From Blastochloris viridis (GTDB taxonomy: Bacteria > Pseudomonadota > Alphaproteobacteria > UBA2136 > UBA6156): 64,000 bases of DNA. A program made the position numbers and the translations under genes. Below the pieces are notes generated by a model. That model saw only the letters and a program-made list of their open reading frames with translations, was not told the origin of the DNA and searched no databases. This document shows, piece by piece, positions 42,449 through 49,577 of this stretch. The stretch is taken from the NCBI GenBank assembly GCA_005768725.1, contig VAFM01000001.1, forward strand, positions 744,001 through 808,000. Reading direction: 5' to 3'. The stretch's first letter is position 1. Each line of letters starts with the position of its first letter.

Positions 42449-44278
42449 CTAGATGCCTTCGTGAGCATCCTTGACATGGATATCCATGAGCTGTTTGCCA
42501 TTAAAGGTGCGCGGTTTGGCGGTGACGGCAAGCGTAAGCGCGCGACCGTTGCTGTTGGCCAGCAGCGGCCCGAGCGGGCTGCTCATGGCGCCAAAGCATA
42601 CCGCGTCGAGATTGGTCTGGCCGGTGGCATCGGAGAGGCGTAGCTTCAGGTGTTCCTGCGTGGCGCCCACCGGCTTTGCAAAGGTGACGCGCACGCCTTG
42701 CAGCGCCAGTAGCGGCTCTGGGTTGCCGGGACCAAAGGGTGCCAACTGCTGCATGGCATTGCAGAGGGCTTGAGTAAGTCCGGCGGGAGAGGTCGCGGCA
42801 TCCACCTTGAGGCGCGGGGCCAGGCGGTAATTGAGCGGCAGGTGGGCGTCTTCGGTGCGCGCGGCCAGTTGCTGGTGCAGGGCGTCGTTCAACTTTACCC
42901 GGAACGCCGCCAAATTTGGACCTTCCAATGTAACCCCTGCGGCCATGGCGTGGCCTCCTCCTGACAGAAGTGTCTCGGACGCCGCATGCACGGCAGCCCC
43001 CAGATTGAGGCCATGAATGCTACGGCCGGAGCCTTTCAGGTGGCCGTTGCTGTCGGTCCCCAGCACGAATGTCGGGCGATTGAACTGCTCCTTGATACGT
43101 GCGGCCACGATTCCGACGATACCGGGGTGCCAGTCGGTATGATGGAGGACGAGCGCGAGTGTGTCTTCGGTGAAGATCTCCTCGGCCTGCTGGCGGGCTT
43201 GGGCGAGAATGGTCTTCTCCATCGTCTGGCGTTGCTGATTAAGGGCATTGAGCGTTTCAGCAAAGGGGTAGGCCGTGCCGTCATCATCGGCCAGCAGCAG
43301 ATTGAGGGCTGCCTGTGCGCTGTCGATACGCCCGGCCGCATTGAGGCGTGGGGCGAGGCTAAAGCCGAGAGAGGTGGCGGAAATATCGTCCTTTACACCC
43401 GCCACACTGGCCAGGGCGGCCAGACCACGGTGCTGCCAGGTGGCCAGCTGTTGCAGACCCTTAGCGACCAGCACGCGGTTGGTGCCGGTCAGTTGCATGA
43501 CGTCGGCCACCGTGGCAAGGGCGACGAGGTCGAGCAACTGAATGAGGTTGGGTTCGCGGGAACCTGCGAAAAAGCCGCTTTTCCGCAGGTGACGGTTGAG
43601 CGCCATGAGCAGGTAAAACGCGATGCCGCTGCCGCACAGGCCCTGCAACTCGGAGGTATCGTCGTAACGATGCGGGTTAAGAATCGCGATGGCGGGTGGC
43701 AACGCGCCTTCCGGCTGGTGGTGGTCGGTGACAATCACGTCCATTCCTAACTCGGCGGCGCGGTTCAGGGCGGCATGGGCGGTAGTGCCGGTGTCGACCG
43801 TCACAAGCAATTGGGTACCCATGTCCTTAAGTTTATCCATGGCACCGGGCGTGGGGCCGTAGCCTTCGGTCAAACGGTCCGGAATATACAGTAGCGGCTG
43901 CACACCCAACTGGCGCAGGTAACGGGTGAGAATGGCGGTGGCGCAGGTGCCGTCGACATCGTAGTCGCCGAAAATTGCGATCTTTTCCTGATTACGAATG
44001 GCCGCGGCAAGACGCTCCACCGCCTGCGGCATGGATTTCAGCGTGGCCGGATCCGGCAGGGTTTTTAAGTTAGGGCTAAGGAACGCCGTGGCCAATGCTC
44101 CGTCGGCATAGCCACGGGCGGCCAGAATAGCGGCGGTAGGCGCCGGCAAGCCGGTGGCCTGGGCCAAGGCTGCACCCAGACGATAGGCTTCGGACGAGCT
44201 ATCCGGCATCAACCAGTACTGGCCAAGAACGGAGAGCTGGACATGACCGGTGACAGGGAGACTCTGAGCATTCAACAT
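42449..44278 (-). CDS. recJ: Single-stranded-DNA exonuclease RecJ
   Basis: 609 aa. 5'-3' ssDNA exonuclease used in recombination and mismatch repair. DHH-family motifs: FGDYDVDGTCA (about 99), VTVDTGTTA, VTDHHQP (about 172), GSGRSIHGLNL (about 420) and GGHAMAAG (about 445), with DHHA1 and OB-like C-terminal domains. Its start lies 20 bp after the phasin terminator, and no clear promoter is seen there. Confidence 0.96.
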   Translation of the reverse strand: MLNAQSLPVTGHVQLSVLGQYWLMPDSSSEAYRLGAALAQATGLPAPTAAILAARGYADGALATAFLSPNLKTLPDPATLKSMPQAVERLAAAIRNQEKIAIFGDYDVDGTCATAILTRYLRQLGVQPLLYIPDRLTEGYGPTPGAMDKLKDMGTQLLVTVDTGTTAHAALNRAAELGMDVIVTDHHQPEGALPPAIAILNPHRYDDTSELQGLCGSGIAFYLLMALNRHLRKSGFFAGSREPNLIQLLDLVALATVADVMQLTGTNRVLVAKGLQQLATWQHRGLAALASVAGVKDDISATSLGFSLAPRLNAAGRIDSAQAALNLLLADDDGTAYPFAETLNALNQQRQTMEKTILAQARQQAEEIFTEDTLALVLHHTDWHPGIVGIVAARIKEQFNRPTFVLGTDSNGHLKGSGRSIHGLNLGAAVHAASETLLSGGGHAMAAGVTLEGPNLAAFRVKLNDALHQQLAARTEDAHLPLNYRLAPRLKVDAATSPAGLTQALCNAMQQLAPFGPGNPEPLLALQGVRVTFAKPVGATQEHLKLRLSDATGQTNLDAVCFGAMSSPLGPLLANSNGRALTLAVTAKPRTFNGKQLMDIHVKDAHEGI

Positions 44279-44289
44279 AGCACCAACGT

Positions 44290-44320
44290 ATCATAAAAAA
44301 AGCCGCCCGGGGGCGGCTTT
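44290..44320 (-). terminator. Phasin gene terminator
   Basis: AAAGCCGCC / GGCGGCTTT stem (44299-44320) followed on the minus strand by seven T. Confidence 0.88.
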
Positions 44321-44338
44321 GCCTTTTCACGCTTCAGC

Positions 44339-44812
44339 TTATTTGCCGGAGGTGGTGCCGGCGGCAGACTTGGCAGCAGTCGCAGCAGTGGTGGCCGTGG
44401 ACTTGAAGGTTTCCAGAGTCTGGCTGGTTTGCTGAGAGATGATGTCGGAGCACTTGGCCTGGGTCTTCTGCCACTGGGTGGAGATTTCCTGAGCGATGCT
44501 TTGAGCCTTTTCAGCGCTACGCTTGGAGATTTCGGTCTGCTTGCTCATGTAGTCTTCAATACCCTTGGCGGTAGACAGCTCACGGAGGGCTTCCACGCAG
44601 TCTTCCATGGTGCTTTGGGCGTACTTGAACTGCTTTTCGGTGCAGTTGGCAATGGTGTCGGTCACGATGCTGCTGACCTGCTTCATGGCTTCCAGGTTCT
44701 GCTTGCTGGTGGAGGCAGCGCTAGACCAGTCGAAGAACTTCTGCATGTTCTGCTGCATGGTTTGGGTGTACTGGGATGGGTCGAACATCTTGGAGAAGTC
44801 ATTCGTGAACAT
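44339..44812 (-). CDS. Phasin family protein
   Basis: 157 aa. Phasins coat polyhydroxyalkanoate granules. Starts MFTNDFSKMFDPSQYTQTMQ; the helical core has KQNLEAMKQVSSIVTDTIAN and ERSxxIxxE-like KRSAEKAQSIAQEISTQWQK. It ends in an Ala/Thr/Lys-rich tail. A TTGACA-17-CACACT promoter lies upstream. No PHA synthase is in the window, so granule association is inferred from the family. Confidence 0.82.
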   Translation of the reverse strand: MFTNDFSKMFDPSQYTQTMQQNMQKFFDWSSAASTSKQNLEAMKQVSSIVTDTIANCTEKQFKYAQSTMEDCVEALRELSTAKGIEDYMSKQTEISKRSAEKAQSIAQEISTQWQKTQAKCSDIISQQTSQTLETFKSTATTAATAAKSAAGTTSGK

Positions 44813-44852
44813 GTGACTTGAACCTTTGTTGAGGGTTATTGTTGATGAGGGG

Positions 44853-44881
44853 AGTGTGCGGTGCCTCCTGGGTTCTGTCAA
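44853..44881 (-). promoter_or_regulatory. Phasin promoter
   Basis: Minus strand TTGACA (44876-44881), 17 bp, CACACT (44853-44858). Confidence 0.5.
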
Positions 44882-44944
44882 CACCTTTTGTGCAACGCAC
44901 AATGTCAGACAATCGTTCCCTGTCCGGCTTTGCCAAAATCAGCC

Positions 44945-46291
44945 TTAGCTATTGCTTTTCAAGGCCGCGGTCGTGATTTTCCGACGCTCTTTGACCTTCA
45001 CTTTCATCTCGCGTCTGCCTGCATTTTCAACCACCACTTTTTCCACCTGATTCACCTTGTCGGCATACTGGGGTTTGGGGGCTTCCACCATATTCACGTT
45101 TTCCATGTATTCCGGTTTGGGCATCATCATCGAGTTGTCGATTTCCGGCGTGGGCTCCTGCCAGTTTAAACATCCCGGCTGGCGCACCACCTGCCACAGG
45201 CCGTTGGCAAAACGGTTGGGAGCCAGCTGCTGGATATTCGCCGGCGCGTCCATGCCTTCCACAAACTCGGCCAGTACGTCGGCGGCACCGGCGGCATAGG
45301 CCGTGCCACGCCCGCCCCAGCCACTGCCCACCAGCACGCCGGGCAGGCCCGACCACGGGCCGAGCGCGGGGAGAAAATCAGGCGTCAGCCACTCCTGCGA
45401 GGTTTTGCAGGCGACGAGCATGGCCTGCCGCAAGCCCGGCACCAGAAAACCGACGTGCTGCTGCAGCGCTTTTACCAACTGGTTGTTGGGATTAACATTA
45501 AACGTTGCCTGAGCTGGGTCGTTCATGCCGTCGTAATGGATATTCATGTGCAGGGCATCCACCGGCAGCATGAACAGCAAGCCCCGTTGCAGGCGTTGCA
45601 GAATGGCAGGCAAGCCATGCGGTTGTTCCGTCCGCATCACCAGTACATGACTGCGTGCCGGGCGCAGCGGCAGCGCGAGCCCCAAGGGCGGCAGCAGGCG
45701 GCGCAGGGCGCGGGCACTGGTAAACACGATGTATTTGGCCTGAAAACGGCTGCCGTCTTCCAAGGTGATCTGCGGATGGCTTAGATCAACGATCGAGAGA
45801 GCGACCGGATTCATGTGCTGCTGCGGGATCCCGGCATCCACCACGGCCTTTTGCAGTATCTGCTGAATGTCCAGCGGCAGCATCGGCGCATCTTCCCAGC
45901 GTTTGTAGCCGTGCAGCGAGGGCGACCAGGCGGGTGCGGTCTCTTCATACGTGACCTGCTCACCGCCCAAAGCATCGATCATCGCTTCATCGTGGAGTTT
46001 ACCTATCCGCCCCTTGCTTGTAGCAAGGTCGCAGGCGGTCATGGAGGTCAGGGGAATATTTACGCCAAAACGCGCGTCCGCCTCGCGCCAGCACTGCAGT
46101 GAGTGTTGGAATAAGGGCGCCAGAGCTTCGTCGCCACCGATCAGCATCAGCTCGCGGTTGAGCGGGGCGTGGGAGGGCGGAGCTTCGCCCGCCAGCACGA
46201 CTTCGATACCGCGTTTTTTCAGCGCAAGCGCGGTCAGCAAGGCCAGCGGCCCGCCACCTACCACCAACGCCTGCGTCTGGATATCGCTCAT
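44945..46291 (-). CDS. FAD-dependent oxidoreductase (DAO-like) with C-terminal repeat tail
   Basis: 448 aa. Rossmann fold at the N-terminus: ALVVGGGPLALLTALALKKR (about 7-26). A second glycine-rich stretch near the C-terminal end of the enzyme part (LVGSGWGGRGTAYAAGAA) fits a D-amino-acid-oxidase/FAD monooxygenase type. The last 60 residues are unusual: two tandem 13-residue repeats (PKPEYMENVNMVE, then PKPQYADKVNQVE) and a basic end (KVKVKERRKITT). Start chosen at 46291 (MSDIQTQ); 46312 is possible. Substrate unknown. Divergent from folD. Confidence 0.75.
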   Translation of the reverse strand: MSDIQTQALVVGGGPLALLTALALKKRGIEVVLAGEAPPSHAPLNRELMLIGGDEALAPLFQHSLQCWREADARFGVNIPLTSMTACDLATSKGRIGKLHDEAMIDALGGEQVTYEETAPAWSPSLHGYKRWEDAPMLPLDIQQILQKAVVDAGIPQQHMNPVALSIVDLSHPQITLEDGSRFQAKYIVFTSARALRRLLPPLGLALPLRPARSHVLVMRTEQPHGLPAILQRLQRGLLFMLPVDALHMNIHYDGMNDPAQATFNVNPNNQLVKALQQHVGFLVPGLRQAMLVACKTSQEWLTPDFLPALGPWSGLPGVLVGSGWGGRGTAYAAGAADVLAEFVEGMDAPANIQQLAPNRFANGLWQVVRQPGCLNWQEPTPEIDNSMMMPKPEYMENVNMVEAPKPQYADKVNQVEKVVVENAGRREMKVKVKERRKITTAALKSNS

Positions 46292-46340
46292 ATCCCCAGC
46301 GTGGCTTGACATCTGCGGCGCGTCAAGCAAGGGTGCGGCA

Positions 46341-47234
46341 ATGAGCTTAAGTACTGTGACAACTCGGATTCTGGCAGGGATACCCCTGCGCGACGCGTTG
46401 CTGGAACAGGCGCGTGACGTGGTGCGTGAGTTGGCTCAGCCCGTGCGGCTGTGCATTGTTCAGGTGGGCAACCATGCGGCCAGCAATGTCTACATCCGTA
46501 ACAAGCAGGCGGCCTGCGCCCGGGTTGGTATCATCGCCGAGGTGGTGCATATCCATGAAGGTCAGGGTGAGCAAGCCCTGCACGCCACCTTGAAAGCCCT
46601 TGCGGTAGAGAGCGACGTCACAGCCATTTTAGTGCAAACCCCCCTGCCCCGCGGCTGGGATGTGCAGGCCGCACTCGACCTGGTACCCGCCCTGAAAGAT
46701 GTGGACGGGCTGAGCCGCGCCAGCGCCGAGATGCGCAAAGACGATGCCGCGCAGGCCCTGCTACCGGCTACACCGCTGGGTGTGATGCGGCTGATGGAGG
46801 CCTTACAGATCTCACCGCACGGTACGTCTGTGGCGATCATCGGCAAGGGCATGGTTGTGGGCGCCCCCTTGCGCGATATGCTGCAACGGGCTGGTGCGCA
46901 GGTCATTGCCATTGATAAGGATACCCCTCAGCCCGCCAGACTGACACGCGACTGCGATGTGATCGTGGCGGCTGCCGGTGCCCCGGGCTTGGTGACCGCC
47001 GAATGGGTGAAACCCGGCGCTACTGTGATTGATGTTGGTCTGACCCGTCAGGATGGCAAACTGCTCGGCGACGTGGCACGCATGGATGTGGAATGCATTG
47101 CGGGTGCCCTGACCCCGGTACCCGGCGGTGTTGGCCCCATGACCGTTGCCAGCCTGATCACCAATATCTGCGACGCCGCGTGCCTGCAACTTGGGCGGTC
47201 TCGTACCGTCTGGAAGGTTGACGCGAACGCCTAG
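46341..47234 (+). CDS. folD: Bifunctional methylenetetrahydrofolate dehydrogenase/cyclohydrolase
   Basis: 297 aa. Interconverts methylene-, methenyl- and formyl-THF. Family signatures: VYIRNKQAACARVGI with the catalytic lysine (about 55), VQTPLPRGW, VDGLS (DVDG), PATPLGVMRLME (PCTP-like, Cys to Ala), and GGVGPMTVASLITN. The NAD(P) motif reads IIGKGMVVGAPL instead of the usual GRSxxVGxP, a mild deviation. AAGGG lies seven bases before the ATG. Confidence 0.94.
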   Translation: MSLSTVTTRILAGIPLRDALLEQARDVVRELAQPVRLCIVQVGNHAASNVYIRNKQAACARVGIIAEVVHIHEGQGEQALHATLKALAVESDVTAILVQTPLPRGWDVQAALDLVPALKDVDGLSRASAEMRKDDAAQALLPATPLGVMRLMEALQISPHGTSVAIIGKGMVVGAPLRDMLQRAGAQVIAIDKDTPQPARLTRDCDVIVAAAGAPGLVTAEWVKPGATVIDVGLTRQDGKLLGDVARMDVECIAGALTPVPGGVGPMTVASLITNICDAACLQLGRSRTVWKVDANA

Positions 47235-47272
47235 GGCGTGCAGGCTGAGCCCCATTCAGGAGCACAAGAACA

Positions 47273-47923
47273 ATGACTAAACCTTTGATTTCCTCTTTTA
47301 TTCTGGCTGGATGCCTGCTGATGCCGCTGGTGCATGCGCAAGAGGTTTATCCCAGTTTTGTGACGGTAAGCGCCACGGCGAGTGCGTTTCAGGTGATTGA
47401 CGATGCCCGTGCCGAAAACGGCGATGCTGATCTTCTGTACATTCAGGCCGCCGTGGCCCGTAACGAAGCTGCCATTGAAGCTGCCAAAACCATTTTAAAG
47501 TCCAGTTATGATGCCGATATCCGCATGCTGGCAGGTGATAGCCTGAAAGCCCACGATACCGAACTGCGTGCACACAAGGCCTGGCTGAACCTGCACGGAC
47601 CGAAAGAAGTCGCGGCACCGGTTGCACCCGTCGCAAACAAGCCTCTCATGGAAGAGCCCAAGGCTCCGACCGTGGTAGCCGCCAAACCTGCCGTGAAGGT
47701 GCAGGCGGTAGCGCCCGTCAGCGCCAGTCTGCCAGTGGCACCGGTCAAACCCCTGCCCGCCAGCACCGAGGTCACCATCACCACTCCGCGCATGACCAGT
47801 CCGACAATGACCCAACCGCCGCTGCCGGGTGCCCATATCAGCCTGCAACCGATGGAAGAGCCAACCATGCAGTTGCTGGATGTTCCCGCCGTACCGGTCT
47901 CTCTGACGCCTGTTAGCCATTAA
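47273..47923 (+). CDS. Exported protein with degenerate DUF305-like region
   Basis: 216 aa. Signal peptide MTKPLISSFILAGCLLMPLV, cleavage near HAQ (about 22). Residues about 52-108 read like a DUF305 helix pair (YIQAAVARNEAAIEAAKTIL, then DIRMLAGDSLKAHDTELRAH) but with the HHQGA motif replaced by RNEAA. A Pro/Val/Ala-rich tail follows. The next gene carries the canonical DUF305 sequence. Confidence 0.65.
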   Translation: MTKPLISSFILAGCLLMPLVHAQEVYPSFVTVSATASAFQVIDDARAENGDADLLYIQAAVARNEAAIEAAKTILKSSYDADIRMLAGDSLKAHDTELRAHKAWLNLHGPKEVAAPVAPVANKPLMEEPKAPTVVAAKPAVKVQAVAPVSASLPVAPVKPLPASTEVTITTPRMTSPTMTQPPLPGAHISLQPMEEPTMQLLDVPAVPVSLTPVSH

Positions 47924-47951
47924 TCAATAAAGCCCGAAAGGATATCTCCTC

Positions 47952-48410
47952 ATGATGCTACGCACTCTCCTCATTGCCGGTCTTGCCGCCGCATCTCTTA
48001 ACGCTGTGGCGGAGGACCACAGTGGTCACCATGGTCATCATGCGGCTCCGGCTACGGCAAAAGCCGAAGCCCCCAGCACCGTTGAATTTCAGCAGGCCAA
48101 TGCCGTGATGCACAAGGATATGGATATTGCCTTTACCGGTGATGCCGATATCGACTTTTTGCGCGGTATGATCGCCCACCACCAAGGAGCTGTGGAGATG
48201 GCACGCGTGCAGTTGCGCTATGGCCGCGATGCCAAGGTGACGCGTCTGGCCCAAGAGATCATCCGTGCCCAGAACCTGGAAATCGCGTGGATGCAGAAAT
48301 GGCTTGCCCAGCTTGAAGCGCAACCGCGTAAACCGATCGTGACCGAACCGCGCAGCGGGAGCTGGAACGACGCCAACTGGAGCGGCCGCACGTGGCTGGG
48401 CGAACGCTAG
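47952..48410 (+). CDS. Exported DUF305 family protein
   Basis: 152 aa. Signal peptide MMLRTLLIAGLAAASLNAVA, then a His-rich segment (EDHSGHHGHHAAP). The DUF305 core is canonical: FLRGMIAHHQGAVEMARVQL, then RLAQEIIRAQNLEIAWMQKW. DUF305 proteins are ferritin-like helical bundles of unclear function, often next to metal genes. AGGA lies ten bases before the ATG. Confidence 0.88.
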   Translation: MMLRTLLIAGLAAASLNAVAEDHSGHHGHHAAPATAKAEAPSTVEFQQANAVMHKDMDIAFTGDADIDFLRGMIAHHQGAVEMARVQLRYGRDAKVTRLAQEIIRAQNLEIAWMQKWLAQLEAQPRKPIVTEPRSGSWNDANWSGRTWLGER

Positions 48411-48418
48411 GACGACAC

Positions 48419-48661
48419 ATGACGAAATTGCCGGCGCGGTATTATCCGATCGCAGTCCCCTTGCTGCTCAGTTTCATCATGTCGTTCGTTGTCTCTGGCA
48501 TTGCCACCTTGCGTGGGATTGGTATTGCACCTGATTTTGTGAACATCTGGATGCATGCGTGGCTGGCCTCGTGGATGGTGGCTTTCCCGGTGGTACTCTT
48601 CGTACTGCCAACGGTACGGCGGATTGTCGGGTTGTTCGTGGAAGAGCCTGCTCGACGTTAA
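48419..48661 (+). CDS. DUF2798 small membrane protein
   Basis: 80 aa, two membrane segments. Shows LLLSFIMSFVVSGIATLRGI and WLASWMVAFPVVLFVLPTVR, the DUF2798 pattern. AGGA lies six bases before the ATG. Follows the DUF305 gene by 8 bp. Confidence 0.8.
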   Translation: MTKLPARYYPIAVPLLLSFIMSFVVSGIATLRGIGIAPDFVNIWMHAWLASWMVAFPVVLFVLPTVRRIVGLFVEEPARR

Positions 48662-48690
48662 GCATTGCCTTTATGGCCTGAACGTATTAT

Positions 48691-48725
48691 CTCCGGAACA
48701 GATTCGTCCTTTTCCGGAGTTTTTT
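48691..48725 (+). terminator. Terminator hairpin overlapping the RBS of the next gene
   Basis: CTCCGGAA (48691-48698) and TTCCGGAG (48712-48719) form a perfect 8-bp stem followed by six T. The GGAG in the 3' arm is also the SD sequence of the 48727 ORF, so folding would both terminate transcription and hide the SD. Confidence 0.65.
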
Positions 48726-48726
48726 G

Positions 48727-49062
48727 ATGACCGAACATCAAACTCATCTACTTGCAGGTACCCGCGACCGCGGTGACATCAAGATCATTTATCATCCTGA
48801 TTCCTTTACCCTTACACAACACACAGAGGCAGTTCGCTGCGACGACATATGCCTGGTGCATCGGGTTCACCCCGATGTGCAGATCCTCGTAAAAGGGAGT
48901 CATGATTCGACCTATACGTATCCGCCCCAATGGGAGACCGATACGGTCGCGTGTTGCGGTTATTCCATTCATGTGCTGTACCCGGTGCGTACCGACTTCA
49001 TTTACAATCCGGATACTGTCTGGATCGTGTTTTTCGACTCGCGCGGGCGCCTGCCCGCGTAA
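48727..49062 (+). CDS. Protein of unknown function
   Basis: 111 aa starting MTEHQTHLLAGTRDRGDIKI; beta-rich, no signal or membrane segment; contains CDDICLVHRVHPDVQILVKG and ACCGYSIHVLYPVRTDF. No family recognised. Its RBS lies in the hairpin at 48712-48719. A strong terminator follows. Confidence 0.6.
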   Translation: MTEHQTHLLAGTRDRGDIKIIYHPDSFTLTQHTEAVRCDDICLVHRVHPDVQILVKGSHDSTYTYPPQWETDTVACCGYSIHVLYPVRTDFIYNPDTVWIVFFDSRGRLPA

Positions 49063-49079
49063 CAGGGAATGAACGCCCG

Positions 49080-49102
49080 GCCCGCAGTTGCGGGCTTTTT
49101 TT
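49080..49102 (+). terminator. Terminator after 48727 gene
   Basis: GCCCGCA-GT-TGCGGGC followed by seven T. Confidence 0.9.
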
Positions 49103-49113
49103 GGACTTTTATC

Positions 49114-49500
49114 TTATCGGGGGGCTTTGTCGCAGTTGGCGGTGCAGACCGTCTCTTCCGTCACGGTACCTCCGCAGCGCACGTGAGCAGCACGGGCCGA
49201 TGCCAGACAGTTTTCCTCGCACTGGCGGGGGCTGCAGTCGCGCTCATCCAGCAACGACTGGTTATAGCCCCAACCACCGTAGCCACCACGACCATAGCCG
49301 ATGCTGGTGTGAAAACCGCCCGGATTGTAGCAACTGCGGGCCATCTGGCGGCAGTTCTCGACACAAGTATTGGACATGACAATGACGTTGGAGCTGCACA
49401 GGCGACCGGATTCGGTGGCGGGCTCGTTCAGCGTGTAATTGGTACGGTAGGTAGGGCCGCAGGCGGCCAGAACCAGAGCAAGAAGAACGAGGCGTTTCAT
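49114..49500 (-). CDS. Cysteine-rich lipoprotein, unknown
   Basis: 128 aa. Start at MKRLVLLALVLAACGPTYRT; lipobox LAAC gives Cys-20 as the lipidated residue. The mature part has about nine cysteines (SNTCVENCRQMARSCYNP, CSPRQCEENCLASARAAHVR and CTANCDKAPR) and a Gly/Tyr-rich loop, suggesting disulfides. An in-frame ATG six codons upstream is possible. No family recognised. Confidence 0.75.
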   Translation of the reverse strand: MKRLVLLALVLAACGPTYRTNYTLNEPATESGRLCSSNVIVMSNTCVENCRQMARSCYNPGGFHTSIGYGRGGYGGWGYNQSLLDERDCSPRQCEENCLASARAAHVRCGGTVTEETVCTANCDKAPR

Positions 49501-49539
49501 AGGGCTAGAATCGCGCATATCCCCTAAAGTTCCAAGAGC

Positions 49540-49565
49540 AAAAAGGAGCCTTGCGGCTCCTTTCG
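49540..49565 (-). terminator. rpoD terminator
   Basis: AAGGAGCC-TTGC-GGCTCCTT, followed on the minus strand by TTTTTGCTC. Third copy of the hairpin seen after rplO and rplL. Confidence 0.92.
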
Positions 49566-49577
49566 GTTTTGATTCGC

